Below, piece by piece: positions 61,602 through 64,000 of a stretch of DNA of 64,000 nt; positions within the stretch are counted from its first letter, which is position 1, and every line of letters starts with the position of its first letter. Position numbers and translations under genes: made by a program. Under the pieces are notes generated by a model. That model saw nothing but the letters and a program-made list of their open reading frames with translations, was not told where the DNA came from and made no database searches. Source of the stretch: Acrocarpospora macrocephala (lineage in GTDB: Bacteria; Actinomycetota; Actinomycetes; Streptosporangiales; Streptosporangiaceae); NCBI RefSeq assembly GCF_009687865.1, contig NZ_BLAE01000046.1, positions 26,697 through 90,696 on the forward strand, written 5' to 3'.

Positions 61602-61756
61602 AGTCTTCCCATCTGTCGATGACGACAAGGACGAGCAGAGACTAGCCACGCCGACCGACAATCCCGCACGCCGAATGAGTGAAACCGGCCGTGGCTCCCG
61701 ACGCTCCGACGCCCGATTGCCTTCCTTGAAGGCGAGCGCGGGCGCGTAGCCGTACC

Positions 61757-62494
61757 TCACCCCGCTGGGACCAGCCCGACATGGTGGCTTCGGTCCACCG
61801 GCACCTCCAGAACGGTGGCGTGGGCACCGCCCGCGTCGATGAGGTGATCTTCCAGAGTGGGGCCGGCGACGGTCAGCCCGTGGCGGTGCAGCCAGCCGAA
61901 CAGCTCCTCACCGGCGCGGACGACGCCAATCGAGGAGGGGACGACGGCGCGTACAACGGCGCGGGCGGGCAGAATGAGTTGCTCGCCGCCCCGATCGGTG
62001 GTCACCGCTGCGGCGAAGCCGCCCGTCGGGTGTCCGCCGAGCCAGGTCAGCAAGGTCGACGGCGATACCGCCGCGCAGATGACGGCCAGCTCGGATGCGT
62101 GCTCGAGACGCAGGCGGCGTACGCGCAGGCGGCGCGGCCCCACCGTGGTCTGCTGAGGCAGTATCGATATGGGTGTCATGAGGTGATCCTCAGCCTGAGC
62201 AGCGGTCGCGGCCAATGCGGCGATGTCGCGGTGGAGACTCGTCACATTTTCGGCCAAGGCCTGCCGCAGCTGTGCCTCGGGCGCGTCAAGCAGATCGGTG
62301 ATCCGGCGCAGCGGCAGGCCGAGGCGTTGTAGTCCCCGGATGCGCTCCAGCCGGGACAACTCGGCCACGCCGTACCAGCGATAACCCGTAACCCGATCCA
62401 CCGCGGCGGGCATGAGCAGCCCGATCTTGTCGTAGTGGCGCAGGGTTCGTTGGGATACCCCGGCCATACGTGCCAGTTGACCAATCCGCCACAT
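61757..62494 (-). CDS. MerR family transcriptional regulator with GyrI-like C-domain
   Basis: Protein of 245 residues. MerR DNA-binding domain: WRIGQLARMAGVSQRTLRHYDKIGLL and VTGYRWYGVAELSRLERI, then the dimer helix. The C-terminal 120 residues look like a GyrI-like ligand-binding domain (RAVVPSSIGVVRAGEELFGWL; HHVGLVPAG end), as in BmrR/BltR-type drug sensors. It diverges from a membrane protein gene with a MerR-type promoter between, so it likely activates that gene on binding a hydrophobic ligand. Confidence 0.92.
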   Translation of the reverse strand: MWRIGQLARMAGVSQRTLRHYDKIGLLMPAAVDRVTGYRWYGVAELSRLERIRGLQRLGLPLRRITDLLDAPEAQLRQALAENVTSLHRDIAALAATAAQAEDHLMTPISILPQQTTVGPRRLRVRRLRLEHASELAVICAAVSPSTLLTWLGGHPTGGFAAAVTTDRGGEQLILPARAVVRAVVPSSIGVVRAGEELFGWLHRHGLTVAGPTLEDHLIDAGGAHATVLEVPVDRSHHVGLVPAG

Positions 62495-62517
62495 GACGAC
62501 TCCCTGTCCTCAGCGTG

Positions 62518-62549
62518 TTGACCTTCTCCCTGTGTCAGGGTTCTACCGT
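62518..62549 (+). promoter_or_regulatory. MerR-type promoter
   Basis: TTGACC (62518-62523) and a weak -10 around 62542-62549 are about 18-20 nt apart, the long spacing MerR regulators correct. Between them CCCTG-TGT-CAGGG (62528-62540) is a perfect 5-bp inverted repeat, the expected operator. Confidence 0.65.
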
Positions 62550-62557
62550 CACCATCC

Positions 62558-63220
62558 ATGACTGATCTGAACCCCGGGGCCCGGCTTACCGGTGTCCTGC
62601 TGCTGATCTCGCTGGTGGCCATGATTGCCGGTGCGGCCATCGTGGTGCCATCGGGGCTGACCCTGAATCCGGCCGACCCCGATGCCGCGCTCGCCGCGGT
62701 GGGCGAGCAGGTTGGGCTGCACCTGACCGAACTGGCCTTCGACGTGCTGGGCTGGCTGGGGTTGACCGCGGCCGGGCTGGTCATGGCCGCGAGCCCGCAC
62801 GTCGCACCCAGGCCGCACCTGGTAGTGCTCGCCGGCGGGCTGCTGGCCGCCGCCGGGCTGGCGGGACTGCTTCACGACGCCGGGAACCTGGCACTGACCC
62901 GTCTGAGCACCGATCCGGTCACGCCGGCCACCGCCACTGTGGCCACGGCGTTGCTGCTCACCGCCAAGTGGACGGTCAACCTGGCAGGGCTGCTCTGGGT
63001 CGCCGCCACAACGACCACCGCGGTGGGCGTCCCCATGCCCAGCGGGCTTCGCGGGGCTGGCGCCATCGCGGCGCTCTGCGGCCTGGCCGCGGTCGCGCTG
63101 CCGTGGACGACCGGGACCGACGACCCGTCGGAGGCATCGGAGCAGCTCGGGTACGCCCTCTACCTGCCGATCATGATCTGGTACGGCGTACTGGGCTGGC
63201 GCTATCTGTGGAGGCAGTGA
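62558..63220 (+). CDS. Membrane protein, 220 residues, likely MerR target
   Basis: Six hydrophobic segments (for example VLLLISLVAMIAGAAIVV, FDVLGWLGLTAAGLVMA, LVVLAGGLLAAAGLAGLL, VATALLLTAKWTVNLAGLLW, GAIAALCGLAAVALPW and LGYALYLPIMIWYGVLGW). Size and layout resemble DUF4386-type proteins of unknown role. ATG 62558 lies directly after the MerR-type promoter. Confidence 0.7.
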   Translation: MTDLNPGARLTGVLLLISLVAMIAGAAIVVPSGLTLNPADPDAALAAVGEQVGLHLTELAFDVLGWLGLTAAGLVMAASPHVAPRPHLVVLAGGLLAAAGLAGLLHDAGNLALTRLSTDPVTPATATVATALLLTAKWTVNLAGLLWVAATTTTAVGVPMPSGLRGAGAIAALCGLAAVALPWTTGTDDPSEASEQLGYALYLPIMIWYGVLGWRYLWRQ

Positions 63221-63354
63221 GTGGCGCACGTGGCGGCATGGTGCATGCCCGCCCTGATCAGGGCACGCCGATCCTACCTGCTGCACAACAAGCTGGGCCC
63301 CGACGGCACCAGCCCGAACTCGGCAGAACCAGGCTCACAATCCCCTGAAACGAC

Positions 63355-63402
63355 AAGATCCCGCCCAATCAGCAAGATCAGCCGGGATCCCGTCAACGTC
63401 CG
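63355..63402 (-). terminator. Tandem-hairpin terminator repeat, copy C (partial)
   Basis: Close to copy A in its main stem (GATCCCG... CGGGATC on the minus strand, then TTGTCGTTT), but the first hairpin is missing or diverged. Lies 15 nt 3' of the NmrA-like gene. Confidence 0.65.
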
Positions 63403-63417
63403 TCGGGATCGCTGGTC

Positions 63418-64000
63418 TCATATCCTGGGCAGTTGCTCGCGCAGAACCGTGTCCAAGGTGGTGGGCCGGCGGCCGAGCAGGGTGGTCAGGGTCGGGTCGA
63501 CCGCAGCGAATTCGCCGGCGCGGCTGGCGGCGAAGATGCCCAGCACCTGGTCTGCGGCCTCGGCGGGAACACCACGGCCGATCAGCTGCCCCCGGAACTG
63601 GTCGTCGGGTGCGACGGTCCTGGTGATGGTGCGGCCGGTGGCCTGGGTGGCGAGCTTGGCGACGTCGTCCAAGGTGAACGCCTGGGTCGCGGTGAGCGGT
63701 GGGGTGGGCCCGTCGAAGCGACCTTCCTCGGCCAGGATCGTGGCGGCCGCGTCGGCGAGGTCGGCGTGCGCGGTCCAGCTCACCGGCCCGTCAGCGGGGA
63801 GCGCGATCTCTCCGCCGGTGGCCAGGACCGGATTGAGGAACTGCACCGTGCTGGTGGCGTAGAAGCCGTTGCGCAGTGAGGTGAACGGCACGCCGCAGGC
63901 GCGCAGTGCGTCCTCGGTGGCGGCGTGGTCGCGGCAGGCCTGGAAGTGGGAGGCCGCGTCGGCACCCATGTGGCTGGTGTAGAGGATGCGGCGGGCGCCC
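63418..64000 (-). CDS. NmrA-like NAD(P)H-binding oxidoreductase, 5' end beyond window
   Basis: The frame is open to the window edge, so the start and the Rossmann glycine motif lie outside. Visible residues begin ARRILYTSHMGADAASHF, then HAATEDALRACGVPFTSLRNGFY, typical of QorB/NmrA-type atypical short-chain dehydrogenases, followed by GPVSWTAHADLADAAATIL and ALTATQAFTLDDVAKL. Such proteins act as quinone reductases or redox sensors. Annotated part is about 194 codons including stop. Confidence 0.88.
   Translation of the reverse strand, partial: GARRILYTSHMGADAASHFQACRDHAATEDALRACGVPFTSLRNGFYATSTVQFLNPVLATGGEIALPADGPVSWTAHADLADAAATILAEEGRFDGPTPPLTATQAFTLDDVAKLATQATGRTITRTVAPDDQFRGQLIGRGVPAEAADQVLGIFAASRAGEFAAVDPTLTTLLGRRPTTLDTVLREQLPRI

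Noticed and set aside
1..64000. CRISPR array
   Set aside because: No series of regularly spaced direct repeats was seen at any scale; the repeats found are dispersed pairs or triplets.

Overview
The window is high-GC actinobacterial chromosome, most likely from a Streptosporangiales-type genome. This is inferred from GTG starts, abundant secreted and cell-surface proteins, RpfB-like, PMT and WYL families, and the order metG - tatD - rpf - rsmA - ispE - ABC-F, which is the usual actinobacterial arrangement. No rRNA gene and no CRISPR array was seen.

Region 1 (1-26 kb) is a core housekeeping cluster broken up by insertions. On the minus strand it reads rsmI, GT2 glycosyltransferase, metG, TatD nuclease, RpfB-like muralytic factor, rsmA, ispE and an ABC-F ATPase; the plus strand carries a PMT protein mannosyltransferase and a GT-C-like membrane protein. 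Two paralogous modules, each a membrane Ser/Thr kinase translationally coupled to a secreted FG-GAP propeller, sit on either side of rsmA. Between tatD and metG lies mobile DNA: a decayed IS1182-type transposase and an intact TnpB element with a divergent ribbon-helix-helix gene too short for usual gene calling.

Region 2 (26-27 kb) is RNA-rich. A 19-bp inverted repeat closes a branched leader whose 3' arm contains the ribosome-binding site of a 34-codon ORF; an intrinsic terminator follows, then five tRNA or tRNA-like genes. The last two are ordinary tRNA-Glu genes. The first three are unusual: two short-variable-arm tRNAs with Leu anticodons and one Ser-type tRNA, two of the three lacking U33.

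Region 3 (27-45 kb) is accessory: EF-hand protein, epoxide hydrolase with a divergent WYL regulator, MarR- and TetR-like regulators, an MBL hydrolase, a secreted propeller-like protein, DUF2199-like and DivIVA-motif proteins, LtrA, a wHTH gene coupled to a shortened PPDK-like enzyme, a HigBA-like toxin-antitoxin pair, a lipoprotein and small membrane proteins. Degenerate tRNA-like repeats near 34.85 and 43.35 kb could be boundaries of an inserted segment.

Region 4 (45.6-50.5 kb) is the best candidate for an undescribed system: a compact three-gene operon of a DUF559-type nuclease, a small winged-helix-like protein and a 1,054-residue protein joining an N-terminal AAA ATPase to a C-terminal HerA/DUF87 translocase. 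A nested palindrome lies just upstream. It has the layout of an antiphage defence operon.

Region 5 (50.7-64 kb) holds a DGPF protein with ECF42-type sigma factor, an F420-nitroreductase/hemerythrin fusion, an ArsR-AHSA1-SnoaL operon with a perfect operator, a secreted chitinase, an alpha-carbonic anhydrase, a discoidin-DUF1996 protein, a 5'-nucleotidase C-domain protein, a MerR regulator with its divergent membrane-protein partner, and the end of an NmrA-like oxidoreductase. Related tandem-hairpin sequences recur downstream of three minus-strand genes (33.4, 52.5 and 63.4 kb).
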